Shown in pieces: positions 47,257 through 56,778 of a stretch of 64,000 bases of DNA. Every line of letters begins with the position of its first letter. Position 1 is the first letter of the stretch. The translations under genes were made by a program, and so were the position numbers. A model generated the notes under the pieces. That model ran no database searches, was not told the DNA's origin, and saw only the letters and a program-made list of their open reading frames with translations. Origin of the DNA: DATDVD01 sp035290065. GTDB lineage: Bacteria; Pseudomonadota; Gammaproteobacteria; Coxiellales; Coxiellaceae. The stretch covers positions 10,732 to 74,731 of the forward strand of contig DATDVD010000032.1 in assembly GCA_035290065.1 (NCBI GenBank), given 5' to 3'.

Positions 47257-48566
47257 ACAGTTTTATAGACAGCGTGGCGTAATGTCCATCTATTTTCCGT
47301 CCATCGCCACAAATGAGGAGATCTAAATCGATTAGTGAGTGCTTCAAGATATTTTCGATCAAAAGGAGGATGTTCCAGTTTTTTATAAGCTATAGGGAAT
47401 TCTTTTTCTGGAATGCTCAAATAGGAAAAATTTTCGGACTCAAATCGGTCCGAATACTCCCCATCAAATCGTTTAACCAATGCAATGCCTTCTTCACGCG
47501 TAATTTCTCCGCATCGAATTTCTTGGGAAGAGTCATACGTAGCACGCCCAATACCAAATTTAATGAATGTGGTGTAATAATGTAAATCATCCATTTTATC
47601 ATCGATACTGCTGTATTTGCTGTAGGTCCCTGCTGTTCGTTCAGGCGCTGGTTTAAATCCCCCTTTTTCCATGGCATAATAATAACAGCCTTGTGGATGC
47701 CAAGGTAAATAATATCCCAAGTAATGCACTTCGATTTTTTTAGCGTTCAATGTCTCTGGGTGAGTAGGTAAATAAGGTTCAAGATCTATTAAGGTTAATC
47801 CAAAATCTCGCTGAAGTTCCTGTACATGGACGCCAGCCAAATAAGTCTCGAAGATATTTGAGGAAGTAAAATAACGAAAATCTTTGGTAGGCTTTTCCCC
47901 TTCTTCAATAGCATTTCCATATTCCATCGGGTTTTCACCATAGAATACAAGTGGAATATTTAATTGAGCGGCTAGTTTAGGTGGAAAATACATTTGGCCC
48001 ACAATAAAAGGCTGGAAGGGATGAAATAATTTTTCCAACGCTAATCGGGTCAATAAACGATGCACACGCCCATTGGGTGTAAACAAATAATTATCAAATC
48101 CCGCGTGAATCCAAGCCTGAAAATTTTTCCATCCCCATTCTGTGTAAATATGAGGAGCCCACGTCACCGTGAGAGGATTCATTCCATATTCATATTTTAA
48201 TTTATGAGCTGCATAAAAACTGTCTTTTCCTCCCGAGCCTGGCACTAAACAATCATAGTGGCCATCCGTTCGACGATATCGGTCACATAATTCTCGCAAT
48301 AATTTTTTCCTCGCTACCCAATCAGTGGACTTTTTTCTCTCTGCTACCGAACACGCAGAACAAACACCTTCGTTATTAAAATTCACGGTGGGTTTTTTAG
48401 TTTGAATAGTATGCTTAAATTCTCGCTCAGAATTCGGTTTTTGATTGCTATAGGTGCACCGTTTGCAAAATTGCACATGAGGAGGCAAGCCATACAAGGC
48501 TACTAAGCCATTTTCTTTCTGGTAATCCTGTACATTAATGTTTTCTGGATAACTAACCATCGACAT
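47253..48566 (-). CDS. N-acetyl sugar amidotransferase (PseA/WbpG/LfnA family)
   Basis: 437 residues. An N-terminal Cys set (CKRCTYS, CSACSVAE) is followed by the PP-loop LVPGSGGKDSFYAAHKL of ATP-pyrophosphatase-type enzymes. The family converts an N-acetyl group to an acetamidino group with ammonia from HisH/HisF-like partners, both encoded at 35.5-36.9 kb. Acetimidoyl groups are known on legionaminic acid, so this gene fits the pathway. Confidence 0.9.
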   Translation of the reverse strand: MSMVSYPENINVQDYQKENGLVALYGLPPHVQFCKRCTYSNQKPNSEREFKHTIQTKKPTVNFNNEGVCSACSVAERKKSTDWVARKKLLRELCDRYRRTDGHYDCLVPGSGGKDSFYAAHKLKYEYGMNPLTVTWAPHIYTEWGWKNFQAWIHAGFDNYLFTPNGRVHRLLTRLALEKLFHPFQPFIVGQMYFPPKLAAQLNIPLVFYGENPMEYGNAIEEGEKPTKDFRYFTSSNIFETYLAGVHVQELQRDFGLTLIDLEPYLPTHPETLNAKKIEVHYLGYYLPWHPQGCYYYAMEKGGFKPAPERTAGTYSKYSSIDDKMDDLHYYTTFIKFGIGRATYDSSQEIRCGEITREEGIALVKRFDGEYSDRFESENFSYLSIPEKEFPIAYKKLEHPPFDRKYLEALTNRFRSPHLWRWTENRWTLRHAVYKTV

Positions 48567-48587
48567 TGCTTTTTCCTCAATCTTTCT

Positions 48588-49400
48588 TTACCAACAACTT
48601 AAACCACCGTCTACCACAATACGTTGCCCTGTTACATAACTTGATGCCTCAGAGGCTAAAAATAATAAAGCGCCTGTTAATTCGGAAGGTTCGGCCATTC
48701 TAGCCAGCGGTACCCGTGCCGCATAATTTTGCTGGAACCGATTGTTTTGACCACTGGCCACCCCTCCTGGCACTAACGTATTTACACGAATACGATGAGG
48801 AGCCCAATAAGTGGCTAAGTATTGTGTTAACCCTATTACACCTGCTTTCGAGGCTGAATACACCGCCGGTGTATTAATTTCCATGCCTAAATAACAAGAG
48901 CCTTCATAAATGCGCTGATCAGGCGCCACCATACCATAAATAGAAGCGGTTTGAATAATGCTGCCGCCCAAATCCTGTTTCAGCATTTGTTTTCCTACCG
49001 CTTGTGCAACCAGAAACATGCCGTCTAGATTAACCGACATGATGTCTCTCCACGTTTCCAAAGAATATTCTTCAAACGGTGTAAAAAATGCTTCTAAATC
49101 ATTGCCTTTTGTAGCAGCATTGTTATGCAAGATATGAATAGCACCAAAATGATCGGCCACTTCGCCAACCATATTTTTCACACTCTTTGAATCCGCTACG
49201 TTACAAGCCATGGCTTTCAAGGTTGCATGAGGGAATTCCCGCAAGAGCGTGGTGACACATTCTTCCGCTCGTGTTCCATCAATGTCCACCACCGCCACCT
49301 TGACAGAAGCACTCACTAGTGCCCGACAAAATTCCTGTCCTAGAACCCCACCTCCTCCTGTCACAATGGCACATTTATCTTTCAAATCAGGATAGCACAC
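48588..49400 (-). CDS. Short-chain dehydrogenase/reductase
   Basis: 270 residues, GTG start. NAD(P) motif TGGGGVLGQEFCRAL, NNAATKG, and the active-site Tyr/Lys in YSASKAG are all visible, with PGGVASG and VTGQRIVVDGGL at the end. It resembles the SDR (PtmA-like) genes that accompany legionaminic clusters. Its start overlaps the preceding dehydrogenase gene by 14 bases. Substrate unknown. Confidence 0.87.
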   Translation of the reverse strand: MCYPDLKDKCAIVTGGGGVLGQEFCRALVSASVKVAVVDIDGTRAEECVTTLLREFPHATLKAMACNVADSKSVKNMVGEVADHFGAIHILHNNAATKGNDLEAFFTPFEEYSLETWRDIMSVNLDGMFLVAQAVGKQMLKQDLGGSIIQTASIYGMVAPDQRIYEGSCYLGMEINTPAVYSASKAGVIGLTQYLATYWAPHRIRVNTLVPGGVASGQNNRFQQNYAARVPLARMAEPSELTGALLFLASEASSYVTGQRIVVDGGLSCW

Positions 49401-50301
49401 AAGAAAGCTCCGCCGTTTGTCCTGGTATTAAAGAGTGACCTACTCTTAACACTTCTATGATTTGCGAAACTTGTTTCGGATCAATGGGAGGTTGCCGATC
49501 CTTTACCATCTGAAAAAACCGAATCAATAAACGTTTAAAGGCAGAAAAATTATCGGTCAATTGGCATTCAAATAAACCTTTTCTACCGTAAATAGATAAA
49601 TGGAATACTTTGGCCACTGCGCCTAAACACGATAAATTAAACACCAAACCACTTTCAAGCTGCATTGAAAAACAGTCATAAGGCGCCTGCAATTTTGTAA
49701 TGCTTTTTAATGGCCCCCCATGGAAAGCCGCTACAGCATCTAACATATGGACACCGTATTTTAGAAAATCATTGGCGACAACTGCTTGAATTAAGTAAGG
49801 GTCTCCAATACATTCCGGTGATTGTTTAAAAGAATCCAGCTCTTTAGCATAACGAAACGCAGACGTTGACATGCACAGGCCTTTTTCCAGATAAGGCATA
49901 AGATAATGTAATTCTTGCTCATTAATCGTAAGCGGCTTATCAATAAAAACGGGTAATCCTGCTTGTAAAAAAGGCTTGGCCAAACTAACATGAGATTCAT
50001 AATCATCCCGCGCTATAATAACCGCATCTACTTGAAACACCATCTCTTCTAAAGAATCAACCGCATGAGGAATATAACAGGCTCGGCATAAAAGTTCCGT
50101 CTGAGTTTTATCTTGCGTCCAAGCATGTGTAACGCGAACATCAGGGATACCTATCTCAGAGGGGTTCCGTACATTTAAATAATCTAAAATAACTGCCCAA
50201 CCCGTTTTAGAAAATTCGAGAGGATCATAGCCATTAATAATGGCAGAGAAAGAGAAGGGGTGGCCATTTTGCGGGCTATAACCAATGAGGCCTATTTTCA
50301 T
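49387..50301 (-). CDS. Gfo/Idh/MocA-family dehydrogenase
   Basis: 304 residues from the ATG at 50301, which overlaps the SDR stop (TAATG). The frame is open to 50370 but those residues lie inside the SDR gene. The Rossmann start is MKIGLIGYSPQNGHPFSFSA and FIDKPLTINEQE holds the conserved Lys. It lies between two SDR genes and probably works with them on the same nucleotide sugar or amino-sugar precursor. Confidence 0.8.
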   Translation of the reverse strand: MKIGLIGYSPQNGHPFSFSAIINGYDPLEFSKTGWAVILDYLNVRNPSEIGIPDVRVTHAWTQDKTQTELLCRACYIPHAVDSLEEMVFQVDAVIIARDDYESHVSLAKPFLQAGLPVFIDKPLTINEQELHYLMPYLEKGLCMSTSAFRYAKELDSFKQSPECIGDPYLIQAVVANDFLKYGVHMLDAVAAFHGGPLKSITKLQAPYDCFSMQLESGLVFNLSCLGAVAKVFHLSIYGRKGLFECQLTDNFSAFKRLLIRFFQMVKDRQPPIDPKQVSQIIEVLRVGHSLIPGQTAELSCVLS

Positions 50302-51128
50302 TACCATATGCCCCATCCTCCATCCACGCAAATATTTTGACCTGTAATATAAGCTCCGGCTTCTGAACACAGCAGTGCAACCACACCTTTAAGCTCATAC
50401 GGTTTCCCAATGCGGTTTAGCGGGTTTTTTTCGCTTAATCGTCGAATAAATGCGGGGTTTTCTTTCTGAGTGCTCTCGTAGGGAAAAGGCCCAGGGCTCA
50501 CACAATTGACCCGAATAGGGTGCACTGATAAAAAACTCGCTAAATATTTTGTCAGCTGAATGATGCCGGCTTTAGCAGCCCCATAACTGGGTGGATTGGA
50601 AAATTGTTCACTGTCATATAATCGATAATCCGGCGCCACATGTCCATACATAGACGCAATGTTCACGATATTACCTTTTCTTAAGATCAACAAAGGAACA
50701 AATGTTTTAATAGAACGAAACACTCCGTTTAAACACACTTCTATGTCGTCATTCCAATTTTCATCGGTAATCGACTCAAATGTATTTTTTCGCCCAGACC
50801 ATCCACTGTTAATCAGAATATCCAATCCCTCCGGCACTATTTCTCGAACTGCCTGAAAACATATTTCGAGGGATAATTTCTGAGTAATATCCAGCGATAA
50901 AGCGATATGTGCGCGTGAGTAATGAGCGTTTAACGTCGAAACAAATGCATCACATTTCACTTTATCACGGCTTGCGACTATGACTCTAGCACCCAATTCA
51001 GCGAGCGCATAAGCCATCTCACCGCCTAATAAACCCGCCCCTCCGATAATAAGAGCTGTTTTATTGTTGAGTGAAAATAATTCAGATAACTTCGGGGCAT
51101 TTTCTGAATTGGAGTAAGGCATTGGCAA
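50301..51128 (-). CDS. Short-chain dehydrogenase/reductase (PtmA-like)
   Basis: 275 residues. ALIIGGAGLLGGEMAYAL is the cofactor loop, NSGWSGR the NAG-like motif, and YGAAKAG the Tyr/Lys pair; it ends ITGQNICVDGGWGIW. It is a paralogue of the SDR at 48588-49400. It overlaps the cytidylyltransferase gene by 47 bases. The resemblance to PtmA of flagellin-glycan clusters is from memory of the family. Confidence 0.83.
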   Translation of the reverse strand: MPMPYSNSENAPKLSELFSLNNKTALIIGGAGLLGGEMAYALAELGARVIVASRDKVKCDAFVSTLNAHYSRAHIALSLDITQKLSLEICFQAVREIVPEGLDILINSGWSGRKNTFESITDENWNDDIEVCLNGVFRSIKTFVPLLILRKGNIVNIASMYGHVAPDYRLYDSEQFSNPPSYGAAKAGIIQLTKYLASFLSVHPIRVNCVSPGPFPYESTQKENPAFIRRLSEKNPLNRIGKPYELKGVVALLCSEAGAYITGQNICVDGGWGIW

Positions 51129-51795
51129 TTATAAAATCCTCATGGGTATCAATATCAATCATGTTATCGTTCTCAGTAATCACTGCACCAACACGGCCAA
51201 ACAGTAACCCTGATATATCTTCCGGCATTCGGTCTAATCTAAACGCATACACAGCTCCATTCAATTGATAGGCAAGGGGTAACTGCTGCCTGGGCAGCCA
51301 GGGGATGGCTCCCTCAATAAAAGGCTTGGGCGTTATTCCTTCTAATCGCCACGCCCGATGCGGATTTAATGTAGCCAGTTGAAAGGTGGCAATAGAATCT
51401 AAATTTTCTTCTACCAATCGATGGAGACATTGACGAATTAAACTTTCGGTACGAAAAGGGGAAGTGGCCTCTAGCAACACCATGATAGTAGCTTCTTCAT
51501 TTTCTTTGCAAAGAACACGGTAAAGATCTTTAATCACATGAGTGATCAATGCGGAATCAGTAGCCAAGTGGGCTGGGCGCTCATATATTTCTGCCCCATA
51601 ATGTTTTGACAGCGCGACAATTTTTTCACTGTCTGTTGAAACCAACACACGATCAATTTCTGGGATATTGATCGCCATTTCAATAGGCCATGCTAACAAA
51701 GGTTTCCCACCCAGAGGATGCAAATTCTTGTCTTTTACTGATTTACTGCCGCTACGCAAAGGAATTAATGCAAGAATGCGATGTCCCTTAAACAA
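51082..51795 (-). CDS. legF: CMP-nonulosonic acid synthetase (LegF/PtmB/NeuA-like)
   Basis: 237 residues. LALIPLRSGSKSVKDKN is the nucleotide-binding start, followed by RVLVSTDSEKI and LLEATSPFRTE. It activates a nonulosonic acid with CTP. The location directly after the PtmE, LegC and LegB-like genes makes it the likely CMP-legionaminic acid synthetase. It overlaps the PtmE-like gene by eight bases. Confidence 0.87.
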   Translation of the reverse strand: MFKGHRILALIPLRSGSKSVKDKNLHPLGGKPLLAWPIEMAINIPEIDRVLVSTDSEKIVALSKHYGAEIYERPAHLATDSALITHVIKDLYRVLCKENEEATIMVLLEATSPFRTESLIRQCLHRLVEENLDSIATFQLATLNPHRAWRLEGITPKPFIEGAIPWLPRQQLPLAYQLNGAVYAFRLDRMPEDISGLLFGRVGAVITENDNMIDIDTHEDFIIANALLQFRKCPEVI

Positions 51796-52858
51796 TTAAA
51801 CTTTCCTCATTTTCTTGATAAAGGCTTCTTGCATAATTGAGGTCTTCAATTTGGCCAATATCAATCCATTTTTCATACATATAAAAAACATTGACTTCTT
51901 TTTCTTCTTCAATCAAACGTGTGAGTAAATCCGTCATATTTAAAAAGGTATTACTAGGCACAAAAGGCAGCACTTTGGGTGAAATAATATACGTTCCTGC
52001 ATTAATTAAATATTGATAGGTAGGTTTTTCAACAATACTGACAAGCCTATTTTTGTTCTTTTCAATACAGCCGAAAGGAATTTGGTGAGAATAGCTTCTA
52101 ACACCAACAGATGCGATAGCACTACTCTCTTTGAAGCCCGTTAATATTCGACAAAAATTCTCATCAGTAATAAGGTCACTGTTGATCACAAGAATAGGGT
52201 TTTTTACTTCTCGCATTAAAGATAAACATCCTGCTGTACCCAAAGGCTTTTTTTCCTTTAAATAAATAATTGAAACTCCAAATTTTTCGCCATCTCCCAG
52301 AAAATTCCGAATCATATGGCCCAAATAATTAATGGAAATATAAAATTTCCGAAATCCCTGATGTCGCAATGATTCCAGGATGCGCATAATAACAGGCTTA
52401 CCTCCTATTTCGATTAAGGGTTTAGGAATTTTCTTTGTAAATGGTCTCAATCGTTTGCCAATGCCTCCTGCCACCAGTAGAACAGGGTTTTCCAAGATAA
52501 TAGGATCTTCAAAATGGCTATAATAATAAACTTTCGTAACTCTTCCCTTTGAATCAACCATAGGAAGATAATCAATTTCAAATTCTTTCATTTGAAAATA
52601 TATTTGATCTATATCTGTAGAGGTTGCATCCAACAACTTGGGATAAGGATTCATAATATCAACGACAGGAGTATGAGAGAGCAATGAGCGCAAAACAGAT
52701 CGGCGAATATCGCCATCGGTTACAGTACCTAATAATTTTCCTTGCTCATTACAGATTAATACAATTCTAAATAAGGTATTTTGTATTACATTAGCTGCAT
52801 CACGAATGGTCGCGCTGGGGGTTAATGTTATGTGATGAATATCCTTAATGACATGCAT
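51788..52858 (-). CDS. ptmE: CBS-domain sugar-1-phosphate nucleotidyltransferase (PtmE-like)
   Basis: 356 residues: two CBS motifs at about 1-115 (GTVTDGDIRRSVL, YLPMVDSKGRV), then a nucleotidyltransferase domain with LLVAGGIGKRLRPFTKKIPKPL and NSDLITDENF. PtmE of Campylobacter has this order and makes GDP-glucosamine for legionaminic acid. The CBS pair may sense a nucleotide. It overlaps the LegC-like gene by 14 bases. Confidence 0.87.
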   Translation of the reverse strand: MHVIKDIHHITLTPSATIRDAANVIQNTLFRIVLICNEQGKLLGTVTDGDIRRSVLRSLLSHTPVVDIMNPYPKLLDATSTDIDQIYFQMKEFEIDYLPMVDSKGRVTKVYYYSHFEDPIILENPVLLVAGGIGKRLRPFTKKIPKPLIEIGGKPVIMRILESLRHQGFRKFYISINYLGHMIRNFLGDGEKFGVSIIYLKEKKPLGTAGCLSLMREVKNPILVINSDLITDENFCRILTGFKESSAIASVGVRSYSHQIPFGCIEKNKNRLVSIVEKPTYQYLINAGTYIISPKVLPFVPSNTFLNMTDLLTRLIEEEKEVNVFYMYEKWIDIGQIEDLNYARSLYQENEESLIV

Positions 52859-54047
52859 AGTGCTCGTTCGCTTTTATAATAACATTTAATAAATCGGGGC
52901 TACTGGGTAAATTAATAACCTGCTGCTCAAGCGATTCGGTGATAGGTAAAGGGCCCCGGGGACAATGAATATACATCGGCAGATGATGCATCGCTGTCCA
53001 TAAAGGACGGCAGTAAAATTGCTGTTGGCTTAATTGCTCTAAACCGGATTCTACTATTTCCCTCATAGGTGTTTTTAATTTAATGGCATTTAACCAATAA
53101 TTACTGGTGGAAAATGAGGGCTCCGCTATAAATCCCCAATAATCGGAGTGATTAAATGCTTGGGCATAGATAGCGGCTAAATTTCTTTTTTTCTCTAATA
53201 AATACGGTAGTTTTTTTAGCTGAGACAAACCTAATGCCGCATTAAGACTGGGCATTCTATAATTAAATCCCACTTCTGTATGGTAAAAGCCCCATGGATG
53301 AGTTAATTTTGCCGTACTGGTTACATAGCGAAAATGCTGAGCTAAATGATCATCATTCGTGAGCAACGCACCTCCACTGCCTGTCGTAATCACTTTATTG
53401 CCATTAAAGCTCACCATCCCTGCCTTTCCTCGTGCGCCTACTGGTTTTCCTTTATAAAGTGTCCCTAGGGCCTCTGCTGCATCTTCTATTAACAATAACC
53501 CGTACTCATCGGTTACTGTTTGCAATGCATCCACATCGGCTGCATGCCCTAGCACATGCACAACAACTAAAGCGGCTATTCGTCGCTGTGTGTTTTTATT
53601 GATTAGTTTACCATTGCGATAGATAGCTATGCTATTTAAGTAAAGACGCAAAGCATCTGCATCCACGCCCAATGTCTCAGCGTTACAATCCACAAAATGC
53701 GGTGTAGCGCCTGAATGTGAAATAGCATTGGCAGTGCCCACGAACGTTAATGCAGGGCACAATACTTCATCGTCTCGTCCTATTCCTAGCGTATGTAGCA
53801 ATGCGTGCAAGGCAACTGTCCCATTAAACACACAAACAGCATGCCTTGCCTGAAAAATGTGGGCTAACTCAGATTCAAATTTATTCACCCAGCTACCGAC
53901 GGAAGAAACATATTTTTCACGAATACAAGAAACGACGGCGTCTTCATCTGTTTTATCTAACGTAGGTTCATGCAAATGATAAGGTAAATTTATCGAAGGC
54001 AATAAACCTGACATTATTCCAATTAATTCTTCAACAGCTGGGTGCAT
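52845..54047 (-). CDS. legC: LegC-family PLP aminotransferase
   Basis: 400 residues of the DegT/DnrJ/EryC1 fold. NGTVALHALLHTLGIG and LCPALTFVGTANAI are N-terminal PLP-site motifs, LLIEDAAEALG gives the PLP-binding Asp, and FNGNKVITTGSGG near 215-228 holds the Schiff-base Lys. LegC-type enzymes add the 4-amino group to the 4-keto sugar made by LegB, whose gene is the next upstream with only two bases between. Confidence 0.9.
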   Translation of the reverse strand: MHPAVEELIGIMSGLLPSINLPYHLHEPTLDKTDEDAVVSCIREKYVSSVGSWVNKFESELAHIFQARHAVCVFNGTVALHALLHTLGIGRDDEVLCPALTFVGTANAISHSGATPHFVDCNAETLGVDADALRLYLNSIAIYRNGKLINKNTQRRIAALVVVHVLGHAADVDALQTVTDEYGLLLIEDAAEALGTLYKGKPVGARGKAGMVSFNGNKVITTGSGGALLTNDDHLAQHFRYVTSTAKLTHPWGFYHTEVGFNYRMPSLNAALGLSQLKKLPYLLEKKRNLAAIYAQAFNHSDYWGFIAEPSFSTSNYWLNAIKLKTPMREIVESGLEQLSQQQFYCRPLWTAMHHLPMYIHCPRGPLPITESLEQQVINLPSSPDLLNVIIKANEHYACH

Positions 54048-54049
54048 TT

Positions 54050-55048
54050 TTATACTATATAATTTCGATCATGAAAATGTTGGGTATTTTTTTCTTGAGA
54101 AAACCACTCTACTGTTGCCTTAATACCCCGCGAAAATCCATCTAATCCCGCATAGTGCGGGCTCCACTCTAAAAGCGCTTTTGCTTTTTCGATGCTGGCA
54201 TGTAAACGATCTACTTCGCTAAGCTTAGGCCGAACTCTGTTTTCTACAGAACTCACATTGACAGTCACACCCATGGCTTGAGCAATAATATCTGCCGTTT
54301 CTTTAATAGAGATTTCAAATCCACTGCCTAAATTAATCACTTCTCCTATCGAACGGCTCGATTGAAAAACAGCTATCATTCCATTAACCGTATCTTCTAC
54401 AAAACTGAAATCCCGTGTGGGCGTTACCGCACCTAATTCTATATTTTTTTTCCCTGCATTAATTTGCTGAATAATCGTTGGGATAATAGCCCGAACTGAT
54501 TGTCGTGGCCCATATGTATTAAAAGGACGCACAATGGCCACAGGGGTCTTAAACGAACGATAAAAAGATAATGCAAATTGATCTGCCGCAATTTTACTCG
54601 CCGCATAAGGCGATTGTGCATTGAGGGGGTGCTGCTCCGTAATAGGAACAAATTGTGCTGTACCATATACTTCACTGGTGGAAGTATGCATCATTTTTTC
54701 AATACCCTGTTTTGTCACAGCCTGCAGTAAATTTAACGTTCCGATCACATTGGTTTGCACATACGCAGAAGGATTAATGTAAGAATATGGGATAGCAATT
54801 AAAGCCGCTAAATGCATCACTGCATCACAACCTAACACCAGTGAATCGACAAAAGCCGCATCTCTTATATCACCTAAAGAAACACGAATAGAAGATTTAA
54901 CAACAGGGTCAATATGATCTAACCATCCATAAGAACCCAAAGCATTATAAAGCACCAGAGCATGAACCTCATACCCTAATGCCACCATTTTTTCTACCAA
55001 ATGAGAACCAATAAAACCATCTGCACCTGTAATAACTATTTTTTTCAT
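54050..55048 (-). CDS. legB: NAD-dependent nucleotide-sugar 4,6-dehydratase (LegB-like)
   Basis: 332 residues. The ATG at 55048 is preferred over one at 55066, as AAGG lies seven bases upstream and MKKIVITGADGFIGSH is the family start. The cofactor loop GADGFIGSHLV, TSTSEVYGTA and YAASK (Tyr/Lys) mark an extended SDR of the dehydratase/epimerase type. LegB makes the 4-keto-6-deoxy sugar used by LegC. Confidence 0.88.
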   Translation of the reverse strand: MKKIVITGADGFIGSHLVEKMVALGYEVHALVLYNALGSYGWLDHIDPVVKSSIRVSLGDIRDAAFVDSLVLGCDAVMHLAALIAIPYSYINPSAYVQTNVIGTLNLLQAVTKQGIEKMMHTSTSEVYGTAQFVPITEQHPLNAQSPYAASKIAADQFALSFYRSFKTPVAIVRPFNTYGPRQSVRAIIPTIIQQINAGKKNIELGAVTPTRDFSFVEDTVNGMIAVFQSSRSIGEVINLGSGFEISIKETADIIAQAMGVTVNVSSVENRVRPKLSEVDRLHASIEKAKALLEWSPHYAGLDGFSRGIKATVEWFSQEKNTQHFHDRNYIV

Positions 55049-55056
55049 TAAATGCC

Positions 55057-56088
55057 TTATGCCCACGTAAAATAATGATTATAGGGTAACTCTGCCGCAC
55101 CGAGCAATATCCTTGCATTATAATGTTGTGCCGAATAATAAGCCGCTACCAACGTATTGACCACCATTTTTCCATCTGCTCCAGAAGGATAATTTTTCTT
55201 CTCTAACAACGCGGTCAACACATGCTTTGTGCACCCTGTATTATCTAAGGGCGTGAATTGATAGGACCAACGATCGCATGGCAACCCATACCTTGTCAGA
55301 GGATATTCTTGATATTCTTTTTTTCTGACGACAGCATGAAGCTCCCCACTCAACTCATCCACAAAAATATGGCCATAGCGTGTAGCATACACAACTGTCA
55401 TACCATGCCCTTGATCAGGCCCTATTTCCAAATTCATCCGCAATCCTGATTCGGATAGAATTCGCAATTGACCTGCTTTGTCCGTAAATTGTTTTCCTCG
55501 AGGGTTGGGAAGGGAGTTGTCCGAAAACCACGCCATCACTTCAGAAGGCCGATCATTAGATAAATAAGCGAAAGCCTCGATATAATGTGATCCATTCATC
55601 GCAACGCCGAAACAACCTCCGATTATATTCATACTGGCTAAGGATCCAAACTGTTTGTTTTGAATATATTCCTTAACCAAGGTGTATTGCGTCATAAATC
55701 GCATTTGATGGTTAATCGATAAAATACTTCCGGAGGTTCTACACGCTTCTATCATTTTATCGCAATCGGATAGGGAGGTGGCCATTGGTTTTTCACATAA
55801 AATGAAATCAATTCCCCGCTGCGCCCCTAAACAGGTGTAATAACAGTGTGAATCGGCCGTGGTCGCAATAATTAAGAGCATTGGCGGGGGTGCCTTAAGC
55901 AGCATTTCTTCGCCATTAGCATAGCATCGAGTTTTATCGATGTGGAATTTATCCGCTATTTGCTTTAATCGATCTCTCGATTTATCGCAAATAGCCGTAA
56001 TTTTCCATCCTAATTCGGTTACTGCCTGCACATGGCACTCACCCATCTGACCTAATCCAATAATATTAACTGTGGGTATTTCGCTCAT
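55057..56088 (-). CDS. Gfo/Idh/MocA-family dehydrogenase
   Basis: 343 residues. NIIGLGQMGECHVQAV is the Rossmann start and LCEKPMATSLSDCD carries the conserved Lys. AGGATTA precedes the ATG. It is upstream of LegB with an eight-base gap to the chosen LegB start, so it probably acts early in the same pathway. The exact reaction is unknown. Confidence 0.85.
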   Translation of the reverse strand: MSEIPTVNIIGLGQMGECHVQAVTELGWKITAICDKSRDRLKQIADKFHIDKTRCYANGEEMLLKAPPPMLLIIATTADSHCYYTCLGAQRGIDFILCEKPMATSLSDCDKMIEACRTSGSILSINHQMRFMTQYTLVKEYIQNKQFGSLASMNIIGGCFGVAMNGSHYIEAFAYLSNDRPSEVMAWFSDNSLPNPRGKQFTDKAGQLRILSESGLRMNLEIGPDQGHGMTVVYATRYGHIFVDELSGELHAVVRKKEYQEYPLTRYGLPCDRWSYQFTPLDNTGCTKHVLTALLEKKNYPSGADGKMVVNTLVAAYYSAQHYNARILLGAAELPYNHYFTWA

Positions 56089-56191
56089 TAATCCTCAACA
56101 TCTCCCTTAAAAAGCACGCTACCGCCGGGGGAATTCATTTAGGCTACCCTAAAACCCCTGCCTGCGTTAAACCTTTCCTACTCATGATACC

Positions 56192-56773
56192 TTAAATTTC
56201 AATGAGAAGATTTTCTGCTATTTGTTTATAACGTACCCCTGTAGGGTGGCAAATAAGGTCTTTTTTCAAAATACTCCCTGCTCGACTGATCCAGCCTACC
56301 CGACGCGCTGGCATCCCTTTCATTAAGGCAAAATCGGCTACAGGACGGGTTACTACAGCGCCTGCTGCAATGAACGCGTACTTTCCAATTTTATTACCAC
56401 AAATAACCGTGGCATTAGCTCCAATAGTTGCGCCTAAGCCTATTTTTGTGAGCCGGAATTCTTGTTTACGATCAACGTCAGCCCGCGGATTTATTACATT
56501 GGTAAAAACACAAGAAGGGCCACAAAATACATAATCCCCTAGCCTTAATCCCGCGTATAGACTCACATTATTTTGTATCTTGCATCCTATCCCTACAATA
56601 ACATCATCGGCAATAAAAACGTTTTGCCCGATAACACAATCATCCCCAATAATGGCTTTCCCCATGATGTGAGAAAAATGCCAAACTTTAACTCTTTCTC
56701 CAAGCTTACATCCCTCATCCACATAAGCACTTTCGTGAATAAAGGTAGTTTTCCCTGCTTCAATTTCCTCCAT
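56192..56773 (-). CDS. Left-handed beta-helix N-acyltransferase (WbpD/WlbB-like)
   Basis: 193 residues. Hexapeptide repeats run from HESAYVDEGCKLGERVKVWHF through IGANATVICGNKIGKYAFIAAGAVV to MKGMPARRVGWIS. This is the pattern of WbpD/WlbB, which acetylates the 3-amino group of a UDP-2-acetamido-3-amino-glucuronate. It lies five bases after the WlbA-like dehydrogenase, the usual partner. The partner aminotransferase (WbpE) is not in the window. Confidence 0.86.
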   Translation of the reverse strand: MEEIEAGKTTFIHESAYVDEGCKLGERVKVWHFSHIMGKAIIGDDCVIGQNVFIADDVIVGIGCKIQNNVSLYAGLRLGDYVFCGPSCVFTNVINPRADVDRKQEFRLTKIGLGATIGANATVICGNKIGKYAFIAAGAVVTRPVADFALMKGMPARRVGWISRAGSILKKDLICHPTGVRYKQIAENLLIEI

Positions 56774-56778
56774 CGTAT

